Both the position numbers and the translations under genes were made by a program. This document shows positions 1-6,863 of a stretch of DNA of 8,350 bases, one piece after another. Source of the DNA: an uncultured Magnetococcales bacterium (GTDB lineage: Bacteria > Pseudomonadota > Magnetococcia > Magnetococcales > Magnetaquicoccaceae). The stretch spans positions 1 to 8,350 of the forward strand of contig CAIWLA010000315.1 of NCBI GenBank assembly GCA_903913345.1, given 5' to 3'. Numbering within the stretch: position 1 is the first letter of the stretch; every line of letters starts with the position of its first letter. The notes beneath the pieces were generated by a model. The model had not been told where the DNA came from. It searched no databases and was given only the letters and a program-made list of their open reading frames with translations.

Positions 1-513
1 GTACTGGGCAGCGGCAAAACGACGTTGGGGACCAACGCCCCAGAGGCTGATCAAAAAATAGATCGGGATCAGGGTCAACTCCCAGAACAGGAAAAAGAGC
101 AGCGTATCGAGGGCACAAAAGATGCCGATGGTTATCCCCTCCAGGAGCAACAACAGGGCAAAATAAAGCCTTGGCATCTCCCGCACCCCGGAAGCCAACA
201 CCATCCCCAGGAACAGCACGGCCGACAGGAACAGAAAAAGTGCCGAAAAACCATCCACACCGAGCAGGTAGTGAGCGTTCACCGTCATGATCCAATCGGC
301 TCGCTCCAGCCATTGAAAACCCGCCTGCTCAGGGTGGATCCCCCAAACCACTCCGCAAGCCAGCACCGTTTCCACCACCGCCGCCCCCACCGCCATGGAA
401 CGGGCCTGGCGTGGCGGCAGCAGCCAGAGCAGAGCGGCGGTCACAAGCGGCCAAAAGATCAACACGCTCAGCAGGGGAAAGGCGGAAAAAACCGTCAACG
501 GGGTTGCCATCAT
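1..513 (-). CDS. NuoM-like antiporter subunit (M3), partial, runs off the left edge
   Basis: The frame gives 171 codons of a NuoM-like N-terminus and is open to the edge. It has hydrophobic segments at about residues 7-32, 43-58, 90-110 and 117-135. The block HYLLGVDGFSALF (residues 81-93) parallels AYLLGVDGFSLPM in M1. Glu145 in FWELTLIPIYFLI is the TM5 proton-path glutamate (E. coli NuoM E144), which neighbouring M2 lacks. M3 is thus the copy most like M1 in the part seen. Two ATGs stand in tandem at 513 and 510. The first overlaps the M2 stop as ATGA; the second lies three bases after an AGGA. Either could be used, and the difference is one residue. No frame predictor would list this gene unless partial genes are allowed, because its stop is outside the window. 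TM7, TM8 and TM12 residues cannot be assessed. The family call is firm. Confidence 0.88.
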   Translation of the reverse strand, partial: MMATPLTVFSAFPLLSVLIFWPLVTAALLWLLPPRQARSMAVGAAVVETVLACGVVWGIHPEQAGFQWLERADWIMTVNAHYLLGVDGFSALFLFLSAVLFLGMVLASGVREMPRLYFALLLLLEGITIGIFCALDTLLFFLFWELTLIPIYFLISLWGVGPQRRFAAAQY

Positions 514-1319
514 TCCTGCCCCCGATGGATCTCATACAAATAGGGGGCATAGGGAGCCGCCATGGTCTGGGCGGTCTGGTCCAGCAGGTGCAACCAGGGT
601 TCCGAGAAAAAACCGGCGGTCAACTGCACCCCGATCAACAGGATCGCCAGGGTCAACTCCAGCCATCGGTCATAACCAACGGATGGAACAACGGGCGTTA
701 CTTTTTGCCCAGGCGAGGCGAGAAATACCCGTTGAAAAGACCACAACAGGAAGGCCGCCGAGGCCACATTGCCCAGTGCGGCGGCAATGGGGATCAGGGC
801 ACCAAAACGGCGCATGGCCGCCTCCATCAGCAGATGGACCGCCTCAAATCCGGGGGTGCCGGGCATCCCGACAATGGAGAGACCGGCCACAAAAAAGGCC
901 AGGCCGATCCACGGCAAACGCCCAAACAGACTCCCCAGCTTCGAAATCAAAACGGTTTTTGTCCGCCGATTGATGAGACCGATCATAAAAAAGAGGGTCG
1001 CCGCCGCCAACCCCATATTGCAGATCAACAGGATGCTGCCCTGAAAAGCCTGGGCCTGCAGACTGAACAGGCCAATCAGCAAAATATCGGTATGGCTGAT
1101 CACGGCATAGGCCATCATTCGACGCAAATTTTGTTGCATCATCGCGAGCCACGCCGCATAGAAAATGCCGATTGTGGCAATCACCACGACGACCACCTGC
1201 CACTGATGGGCCGGGACCGGCAACAACGGAAACAGGAAACGCAACAAACCATAAAAACCGGTTTTGACCCCCAACAAAAAAACCAACGCCAGCACAACGG
1301 TACCGCGCTCCGCCACCAA
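510..1319 (-). CDS. Divergent NuoM-like antiporter subunit (M2), C-terminal part after the frameshift
   Basis: This 269-codon frame supplies the C-terminal half of M2. It starts exactly where the upstream part stops making sense: HGWLP joins LVAERGTVVLALVFLLGVKTG without a visible gap. Numbered in the joined protein, it has Lys263 in GVKTGFYGLLR (NuoM TM8 lysine, K265), Arg310 in NLRRMMAYAVISH where M1 has lysine, and GMPGTPGFEAVHLLMEAAM, where the TM12 glutamate is shifted two residues (Glu403) from its NuoM place. The segment after HGWLP lacks the usual AHxEAPxP motif (VAERGTVV instead). The TTG at 1319 could in principle start translation, but nothing resembling a ribosome binding site supports separate expression. 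Its TGA at 512-510 overlaps the M3 start as ATGA. That it is the second half of the same gene is well supported. Whether a whole protein is made is unknown. Confidence 0.8.
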   Translation of the reverse strand: MVAERGTVVLALVFLLGVKTGFYGLLRFLFPLLPVPAHQWQVVVVVIATIGIFYAAWLAMMQQNLRRMMAYAVISHTDILLIGLFSLQAQAFQGSILLICNMGLAAATLFFMIGLINRRTKTVLISKLGSLFGRLPWIGLAFFVAGLSIVGMPGTPGFEAVHLLMEAAMRRFGALIPIAAALGNVASAAFLLWSFQRVFLASPGQKVTPVVPSVGYDRWLELTLAILLIGVQLTAGFFSEPWLHLLDQTAQTMAAPYAPYLYEIHRGQE

Positions 1320-2050
1320 GGGAGCCAGCCATGCAGAGGAAAGAGGGGAATCCGAATGCCGAAACCATAGAAAAGCATAAAAAATACAGCGACTTGCATT
1401 GTATCTGGCAGGGGGATGGCGGACAGACGCAGCAGATCAAAACTCCACTCCCCCGTCACATCCCAGTGCAACAATCCCAATATCAGGGTACCCAACAAAA
1501 GCAAAAAGATCCCCACCCCCATGAATTGAAAAAAACGGGTGAGGGAGAGACCTTCATCCGGGGAGGCGGACCAGAGATGCATCAGATAACCGGCCAAAGA
1601 GAGCTGGACCACCGAAGAGGCCACGAACCAGAGGAGATCCAGGGTGGCAAACTGGCTCATCAGGGCCGCTTCGCCCATAAAAAGAATGGTCAAAAAACGG
1701 GACTGGGGCCGAAACGGTCTGACCCAACCATAGGGAATGGCCATCAGGGAGAGAAAGGCGGTCAACAGCATGAAAATCACCGTCATGCCATCTGCGGCGA
1801 CATGGTAGGAGAACGGACCCAGGAGGGTATGCTGTTCGGCCAGTTGAAAAACGGGACGAGAGGAATCAAACAGGAGATAGAGATAACCCGTGCCGAGCAG
1901 TTCCAGGGTGGCCAGGAACATGGCCACCCAAAAGGCGGTGCGATCCATCCGCAGGCGGGCCACCCACACCGCCGCAACAACCGGGAACAGTTGCAGGCCA
2001 GTCAAAACAGGCCAGGTACTCTGCTCGGTCCATGAAATTTCAGTCATCAT
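1181..2050 (-). CDS. Divergent NuoM-like antiporter subunit (M2), N-terminal part before a frameshift
   Basis: The first 244 codons (2050 to 1319) encode the N-terminal half of a NuoM-like membrane protein, ending in GFGIRIPLFPLHGWLP, the TM7 block. After this the frame goes wrong: the last 45 residues to the stop at 1181 are rich in Trp, Cys and Arg and resemble no NuoM. The matching C-terminal half continues in the -1 frame from 1319. Joined by a one-base correction, the protein would be about 513 aa, a normal NuoM length. M2 is unusual in its key residues. The TM5 region (LDLLWFVASSVVQLSLAGYL, residues 137-156) contains no glutamate, and the TM7 lysine is Arg233. ATG at 2050 lies 6 bases after the L stop. 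A second ATG follows directly, and no ribosome binding site is evident. The gene is either truly broken, read through by frameshifting, or affected by a sequencing or assembly error. Confidence 0.8.
   Translation of the reverse strand: MMTEISWTEQSTWPVLTGLQLFPVVAAVWVARLRMDRTAFWVAMFLATLELLGTGYLYLLFDSSRPVFQLAEQHTLLGPFSYHVAADGMTVIFMLLTAFLSLMAIPYGWVRPFRPQSRFLTILFMGEAALMSQFATLDLLWFVASSVVQLSLAGYLMHLWSASPDEGLSLTRFFQFMGVGIFLLLLGTLILGLLHWDVTGEWSFDLLRLSAIPLPDTMQVAVFFMLFYGFGIRIPLFPLHGWLPWWRSAVPLCWRWFFCWGSKPVFMVCCVSCFRCCRSRPISGRWSSW
1316..1324 (-). other. Frameshift point inside M2 (one base short)
   Basis: The minus strand reads CTC CCT TGG TGG in the upstream frame. Adding one base (for example one more C, giving CTC CCC TTG GTG) restores Leu-Pro-Leu-Val and joins the two NuoM-like halves. 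A ribosomal slip of -1 at CCC-T would do the same, with the proline tRNA moving from CCT to CCC. The site is not a canonical X XXY YYZ heptamer, so a real or artefactual one-base deletion is the simpler reading. Because one residue appears missing relative to M1 after HGWLP, a four-base loss is also possible. Confidence 0.8.
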
Positions 2051-2056
2051 GACGGA

Positions 2057-3598
2057 TTACAAAACCACGACAAAAGTTAACACAATCATCAACACCAAGT
2101 AGCGTGGCTCACTGAACAAACGGTCGATCCGCAACAAATAGACCCCCAGATCGGCCACCGTGTGAACCATCCCCTCACCGCCGACACTCAAAATACGATC
2201 CTCCAGCCATTGCGACCAGTTGGCCAACTGTTCCAGCAGGCCGCCCATCACCCCCACGCCTGTCGTCCACCTCTCGGACGCCCCCTCCTCCGCTCCAGGG
2301 TGCCCGAACAGGATTCTTTCCATGGCACCGCTGCCCATGAGGCGGTTGACCAACCGATCGTCCAGACTCTGCACATCCCGCGCCAGGGATTGGCTGGGAT
2401 GGGTAATCAGGAGATCGGTCAGGGGATCCAACCAGAACCGGGCCAGGGCGGCGGCAAACAGCCCCCGATGCCGCTGCAACCGCCGGATCCACCAGCTGGA
2501 TGGGACGGGACCATCCAAAAAGTGCATATAGGATGGGGCACTCAGCAGTTGATAGCCGCGCCAACCCGCATGCAGGGCCAGATGCCAGGCGGCCAGATCA
2601 AACCAGCCCAGTCCGCACGCCACAAACATCAGCCCCACCTGGGTTTGCGTCCCACAGATCAGGCCACTCTTGACATCGGTTTGCACCCATCCGACCAACG
2701 TGCCGTACAGCGCGGTCAGTCCACCCAGCAGGACCAGGATGGCCATCAAAAAAGGGGAATGAATGAGCAGATTTTCCAGTCGAATCAACAAATAGACCCC
2801 GACATGGACCATCAAGGAACCATAAAAGAGGGCACTGGATGGCGTAGGCCCTTCCAGGGCACGACCCAACCAGGTTGCAAACGGCACCTGGGCCGACTTG
2901 ACCAGGGCCGCCAGCACAAATCCCCCGGTCAGGAGACCCAGTTGCAGCGAAGTCAGCCGGGTGGATCCCCCCAGAATGTCGGTCCATTCGCTGCCACCCA
3001 GCCATATGAAGGCGAGGAGAATGGCGACCGTAAACCCGGCATCCCCCACACGGTTGGTGACCAGGATCCGGGTGGCATGGCGGGTGGCCGTGGTGCGCCC
3101 GGTCGCATAGCCGATCAGCAGGTAGGAGGTCAGTCCCATCCACTCCCAACCGACAAAGGCCAACACGGCATTGCCCGCGAGGAGAAAGAGCAACAATCCT
3201 GAGACAAACAGGCTCAAGATGGCAAAAAAACGGTGAAAACCCACCTCCCGATGGAGATAGTGGATCGAAAAACGGACGGTCAACAGGGAGAGCAGGGCCG
3301 CCAGGGTGGCCATGGCCAATCCCAGTCGATCCAGGGTAAAACCGATCATCACCCGATATCCGGTCGTCTCCATCCAGGGAGCCAGTCGCATGGAACCCGG
3401 TGCGGAGCCAGCCAGAAAGGCACGGAGATCCACCACCAACAGCAGCCCAAACGCCAACGCGGTCGCCCAGGAGGCCACCCGCGCCGTGGATTTCTCGCCC
3501 GCCTCGCCCCGATTCCATCCGCCCAGCAGACCGATGCCAATCCAGGCCGCCGCCAAACCGGGCAACACGGGCACCAACCATACCCACTGTTCAACCAT
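2057..3598 (-). CDS. NuoL/DabB-like antiporter subunit (L) with truncated C-terminal half and unusual tail
   Basis: The 513-aa protein is a NuoL-family membrane subunit and the likely direct DabA partner (DabB role), as it follows dabA immediately. Numbering runs +5 relative to E. coli NuoL. It has Glu152 in GWEWMGLTSYLLIGY (E144), Asp186 in NRVGDAG (D178), Lys234 in VKSAQVPF (K229), Lys310 in QTDVK (K305), and His339 and His343 (H334, H338). Two positions differ: Tyr259 replaces H254, and Arg347 replaces K342. After about residue 355 the usual NuoL segments TM11-14, including the K399 helix, are absent. About 150 mostly polar residues follow (for example LARDVQSLDDRLVNRLMG), then one hydrophobic C-terminal helix (residues 500-513). 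E. coli NuoL has 613 residues. ATG at 3598 is supported by a GGAGG nine bases upstream and by the NuoL-like N-terminus (MVEQWVWLVPVLPGLAA). The 77-codon upstream extension is polar dabA shadow. The gene overlaps dabA by 8 bases. The family is firm; the name DabB is likely but unproven. Confidence 0.9.
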   Translation of the reverse strand: MVEQWVWLVPVLPGLAAAWIGIGLLGGWNRGEAGEKSTARVASWATALAFGLLLVVDLRAFLAGSAPGSMRLAPWMETTGYRVMIGFTLDRLGLAMATLAALLSLLTVRFSIHYLHREVGFHRFFAILSLFVSGLLLFLLAGNAVLAFVGWEWMGLTSYLLIGYATGRTTATRHATRILVTNRVGDAGFTVAILLAFIWLGGSEWTDILGGSTRLTSLQLGLLTGGFVLAALVKSAQVPFATWLGRALEGPTPSSALFYGSLMVHVGVYLLIRLENLLIHSPFLMAILVLLGGLTALYGTLVGWVQTDVKSGLICGTQTQVGLMFVACGLGWFDLAAWHLALHAGWRGYQLLSAPSYMHFLDGPVPSSWWIRRLQRHRGLFAAALARFWLDPLTDLLITHPSQSLARDVQSLDDRLVNRLMGSGAMERILFGHPGAEEGASERWTTGVGVMGGLLEQLANWSQWLEDRILSVGGEGMVHTVADLGVYLLRIDRLFSEPRYLVLMIVLTFVVVL

Positions 3599-6500
3599 GG
3601 CGCACCCCCTCCCCCGGTTGGGCGATAAAGACCGGCGGCAAGGGACCATCACGACCGCCATACCACTCCACCGAACGGGCCACCGTGCGCAACGGCTCCC
3701 GCGACCCGGACCACAACACCCACCCCTCCCCCGGTCGGAACAGGTGGACCCGTTCGCTCTCCGGCTCCTTGGCGACCAGGATGATCCAGGCATTGTCCAC
3801 CAGTTCGCGAATGGCGGGCTGACGGTCATGAATGCGGGTCAGCACCTCTGGCATCTGCTCCACGACCACCAGTAAACGCATGGCCTCATGGATCTCGATC
3901 ATCTGTTTGGGCAGACCGGTACGCAGGTCCGAGGCCGCTCCATCCATCACCCCCAACAGCCCCGTCACATTGTGCATGATCTTGGAGCCACAGCCAAAAC
4001 GGTCGTTGTCCACCGTGGAAAAATAGTATTCCAGGCTGATGCCCGCCCCCACCGGACCCGCCGCCAGGAGAATTTTTTCGGCAATCTCTCCATCGGTATC
4101 GTGGGTGGGGTCATAGGAGATGAGAAACATGCGGCGGTCAAAAAAGAGTCCCTGGGCCACCGACCGCCGACCGATCAGGGCCACGGCATTGGTGACATGG
4201 CCCAACTCCGGTCGGGCCTGACTAAAGTCATAGGTACGCCCCACCACATGGGCCAGAGCCTGCGCCGGGGTGAGCCGTTTGGGTGCCGAGGCCAAACGAC
4301 GGCTCCGCTCATGGGCCGAACCGGCACAGGCCAGATCCAACGACACCCGCAAACGTTCAAAGAGGGGCCGCTGTGACTCAGGCAGGGTTGCGAGGTCAAA
4401 CCAGAGGATCTCTTCGCTGCCGGTATTGTGATTCATCCCCAAAAACCAGGTGTCGGCAGGGATCTCGATACCCCGTTGGCGCACGAGATCCCGCACCACC
4501 GGGCGATTGGCCATGGCGGCAAAGACCCGTGCATTCGGCCCCCCATGCCGACCACTACAGGCCCCACAATCATAGGCCGCCAGATGGGGGTTGTTCTGGC
4601 TCATGGAACCATGGCCCACCAGGACGACCAGAGGGGAAAAATGGTCGGTCAGACCAATGGTACGCAGGAAACCATTCACCCAGTCGGCCTGTTCCCCATC
4701 GGTCAGGCCAACACGGGGCTGCTCCTTGACCGCCGGAGGGGCAGAAGAATCCGCCGTCAAGGTCAATTGGGTCGGGATGGCCTGATCAAACCAGCTCCGC
4801 AACCGCGCCACCAGACGCCCTGTGGTCAATGGGGCAAACAGCTTGCCGATCAACAGCAACACGGCACCCGGTGCAGACAATGCCGTCCATAAAACCGGGC
4901 GCAGCAAACCCAAACGGGTGCCCTGATGGATCTGCTCCTTCACCGCCAGACGATACCGCCGCCGGGCCAGATAGGGGCGATGGCGCGATGCGGCCTCCGC
5001 CAGAGGCTCTTCGCAGATCCGATGGGCAGGGGTCACCACGACCGGGCAGAGGTTGGAAAATTGACGGTCGTCCAACCCCCGCCAGGCGATGGGCACCCCA
5101 AAAAAACCGGCGGCCCCCAGGGTTTCAATCTGTGGTTCCACCTCTTCCAGGTGACGGCGGATCCCCTCCTCCCGATCATCCATGCAAAAGATGAGTTGAC
5201 TGACGGGACGGCTGTCACGCCTGGCCCAGCGTCCCCGCCCGTGGTTTTGCACCAGGGCATTCAATACCTGGTCGCGATAATGGCGTTCATAGGCCTGGAG
5301 CCAGATCTGACCCGCTCGATCCCGGTCCAGACGGGCCAGACAATCCAGCATCTGCTCCACCTGCGCCGGACTCAGGGCACGCCACTCCTGGGCCGTCATG
5401 CCCAGGTGCTGGGCCAACAGGAAGAGCGGCCAGGCGTGGTCAGAGGGGGTGCGCTCCCGGCGATGACCAGGGGCATGGCGTCCAATCCGCAGGATGCGCG
5501 CCAAGGCATACCACTGCCTCTCATCGGGGGGATTCTCGGCGGATTGGGTCAACAAACGCCCGGCATACGCGGTCATATACTCCGGCAAATCGTCGTTGAA
5601 CAGGGACCAACGCACCAGAAATTCGGCACTGTGGCTGCGAAAATACCACCGCAACATCTCCAGACGCGGCTCCACCTGCCAATGGCGATGGCACAACCGC
5701 ATGGCATACAGTCGTTCCAGCAACAGGCTCACCGCCAGATAGTCCATCATGTTGACCCGCTCCGGGGTCAACCCCTCATAGCCGGGGTGCAGATGACGCC
5801 ACATGATCATCCCCGACCAACCGGGCAGGCGCAGGGCCAACCGTTCCAGATAGGCGGTCCACTGTTTTTCCGGCAGACCCAGTCGGGTCAGGAGGGTCAT
5901 CACCCCCTCCACCGCATCCTCGCCGAGACTCTCAATCTCCTCCCGCCAGTTGGACAACTCTTCCGGGAGAAAAGACCAGTCCCGCATGGCCTGCCGACAC
6001 CAGGCCACAAAAAAACCGTCCGCCCGGTCGGGATAGGGCCAGGCCGCCAGACCGTGATCCAGATAACCCGCCAGATGACGCAACAGGATCGGGCGCAGAT
6101 CCTCGAAGAGATCCTCCCCCGTCACCGTGGCCAACAACTCGCTCATGGTCAATTCCGGTCCCAGTCGTGCCAGGAGTCGATCCGTGAGGGTTTCGGCCTC
6201 ACCCCGGACCAGGGTGGAAAAGAGCCGCTCATTCAGATCGGCCCCCGGAATGGAACCTTGGGAAAAATAGCCCAGCAAATGATCAAGCTGCTCTTCCGGG
6301 TGTTGGGTGAGATGCGCCAGTCCCAATCCATCCAGACAGGCCTGCCAGAGGGCGGCAACGGCCTCCGCCTCCTCGCCTTCCGATGCGGCGAGCCAGTGCC
6401 GACGGGTCTCGGCGTCCAGATCCGGTTGCAGCGTTGTCAGTGCCCGTTGCTCCTCTTCTCGCCAACGCAGTTGGCAGGACTGAATGGGCCGCAGGTCATG

Positions 6501-6863
6501 CAACAGAGCCACCCGATAGAGGTCCAGGCGATGCAAGAGACCCCTCCGCACCACGGCCACCTCCTGCGTGGCCTCCAGATCCGGATCCCGCCGCAGCTCC
6601 TCTTCCAACTCCTGCCGGGTGATACGTCCCTGCCGCAAAGCGGCCCGGAACTGCTCTTCCGGCCAATAGCCATGAATGCCTGTCACCTGCTTGGCCTGCC
6701 GCAAGGCATCCGGGAAGGACAAATGCTGGAAACCATGCAGGGTATTGTGGTGGATAAAGTCACGAATCGGGGCCTGACCCGGCAGGTGGTGTTCCAGGTG
6801 GTGAACCCAGGCCAACAACCGTTCCCGCATCGACAATGGGGCATCGGGTTGATCGTGACTCAT
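3591..6863 (-). CDS. dabA: DabA-type inorganic carbon transporter subunit (DUF2309/UPF0753), large form
   Basis: This 1090-aa soluble or peripheral protein belongs to DUF2309. In characterised DAB systems DabA works with a NuoL-family partner, DabB, and is proposed to hydrate CO2 to bicarbonate vectorially on the cytoplasmic side, using a beta-carbonic-anhydrase-like zinc site. The four predicted ligands are present: Cys560 and Asp562 in IFCMDDREEG, His751 in LVGHGSMSQNNP, and Cys766 in YDCGACSGRHGGPNAR. The 15-residue His-Cys spacing equals that of Halothiobacillus DabA2 (H524/C539). Other family blocks are IRDFIHHNTLHGFQH near residue 33 and SDLRTGLPKQM near 978. It is longer than the ~830-aa DabA2, mostly through about 200 extra residues before the CxD motif, as in the large subclass of the family. 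ATG at 6863 overlaps the M1 stop by one base. An upstream in-frame extension to 7151 would lie inside M1 and looks non-coding. The gene end overlaps the L start by 8 bases. The family call is very sure; the transport role is inferred. Confidence 0.95.
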   Translation of the reverse strand: MSHDQPDAPLSMRERLLAWVHHLEHHLPGQAPIRDFIHHNTLHGFQHLSFPDALRQAKQVTGIHGYWPEEQFRAALRQGRITRQELEEELRRDPDLEATQEVAVVRRGLLHRLDLYRVALLHDLRPIQSCQLRWREEEQRALTTLQPDLDAETRRHWLAASEGEEAEAVAALWQACLDGLGLAHLTQHPEEQLDHLLGYFSQGSIPGADLNERLFSTLVRGEAETLTDRLLARLGPELTMSELLATVTGEDLFEDLRPILLRHLAGYLDHGLAAWPYPDRADGFFVAWCRQAMRDWSFLPEELSNWREEIESLGEDAVEGVMTLLTRLGLPEKQWTAYLERLALRLPGWSGMIMWRHLHPGYEGLTPERVNMMDYLAVSLLLERLYAMRLCHRHWQVEPRLEMLRWYFRSHSAEFLVRWSLFNDDLPEYMTAYAGRLLTQSAENPPDERQWYALARILRIGRHAPGHRRERTPSDHAWPLFLLAQHLGMTAQEWRALSPAQVEQMLDCLARLDRDRAGQIWLQAYERHYRDQVLNALVQNHGRGRWARRDSRPVSQLIFCMDDREEGIRRHLEEVEPQIETLGAAGFFGVPIAWRGLDDRQFSNLCPVVVTPAHRICEEPLAEAASRHRPYLARRRYRLAVKEQIHQGTRLGLLRPVLWTALSAPGAVLLLIGKLFAPLTTGRLVARLRSWFDQAIPTQLTLTADSSAPPAVKEQPRVGLTDGEQADWVNGFLRTIGLTDHFSPLVVLVGHGSMSQNNPHLAAYDCGACSGRHGGPNARVFAAMANRPVVRDLVRQRGIEIPADTWFLGMNHNTGSEEILWFDLATLPESQRPLFERLRVSLDLACAGSAHERSRRLASAPKRLTPAQALAHVVGRTYDFSQARPELGHVTNAVALIGRRSVAQGLFFDRRMFLISYDPTHDTDGEIAEKILLAAGPVGAGISLEYYFSTVDNDRFGCGSKIMHNVTGLLGVMDGAASDLRTGLPKQMIEIHEAMRLLVVVEQMPEVLTRIHDRQPAIRELVDNAWIILVAKEPESERVHLFRPGEGWVLWSGSREPLRTVARSVEWYGGRDGPLPPVFIAQPGEGVRHG
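3608..3612 (-). promoter_or_regulatory. Ribosome binding site of the NuoL/DabB-like gene
   Basis: The minus strand reads GGGGGAGGGGG ahead of the ATG at 3598, with a GGAGG core nine bases before the start. It lies inside the 3' end of dabA. It is the clearest Shine-Dalgarno sequence among the starts in this window, and it decides the start of L against the longer open frame. The other genes have weak or no such site and seem to rely on coupling through overlapping stops and starts. Confidence 0.6.

Noticed and set aside
329..550. A 73-codon minus-strand frame with a glycine run
   Set aside because: It is out of frame with the M3 gene, whose hydrophobic NuoM-like reading is continuous through the same bases.
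1181..1318. The 45-residue C-terminal tail of the first M2 frame as a real protein end
   Set aside because: Its Trp/Cys/Arg-rich sequence is unlike any NuoM segment, while the overlapping -1 frame resumes the family sequence exactly at this point.
411..1370. A 319-codon plus-strand frame, with other plus-strand frames of 150-350 codons across the window
   Set aside because: All are Gln/His/Arg/Pro-rich mirror frames of the NuoM/NuoL-like genes, with no domain, no ribosome binding site and no intergenic space.
2598..3587. A 329-codon minus-strand frame overlapping the NuoL-like gene
   Set aside because: It is a shifted frame of the same DNA with Gly/Cys/His-rich low-complexity composition; the other frame carries all the NuoL motifs.
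3599..3829. A 77-codon N-terminal extension of the NuoL-like protein
   Set aside because: It is polar and Arg/Gly-rich inside the dabA 3' end. The ATG at 3598 has a GGAGG nine bases upstream and begins with a normal first membrane helix.
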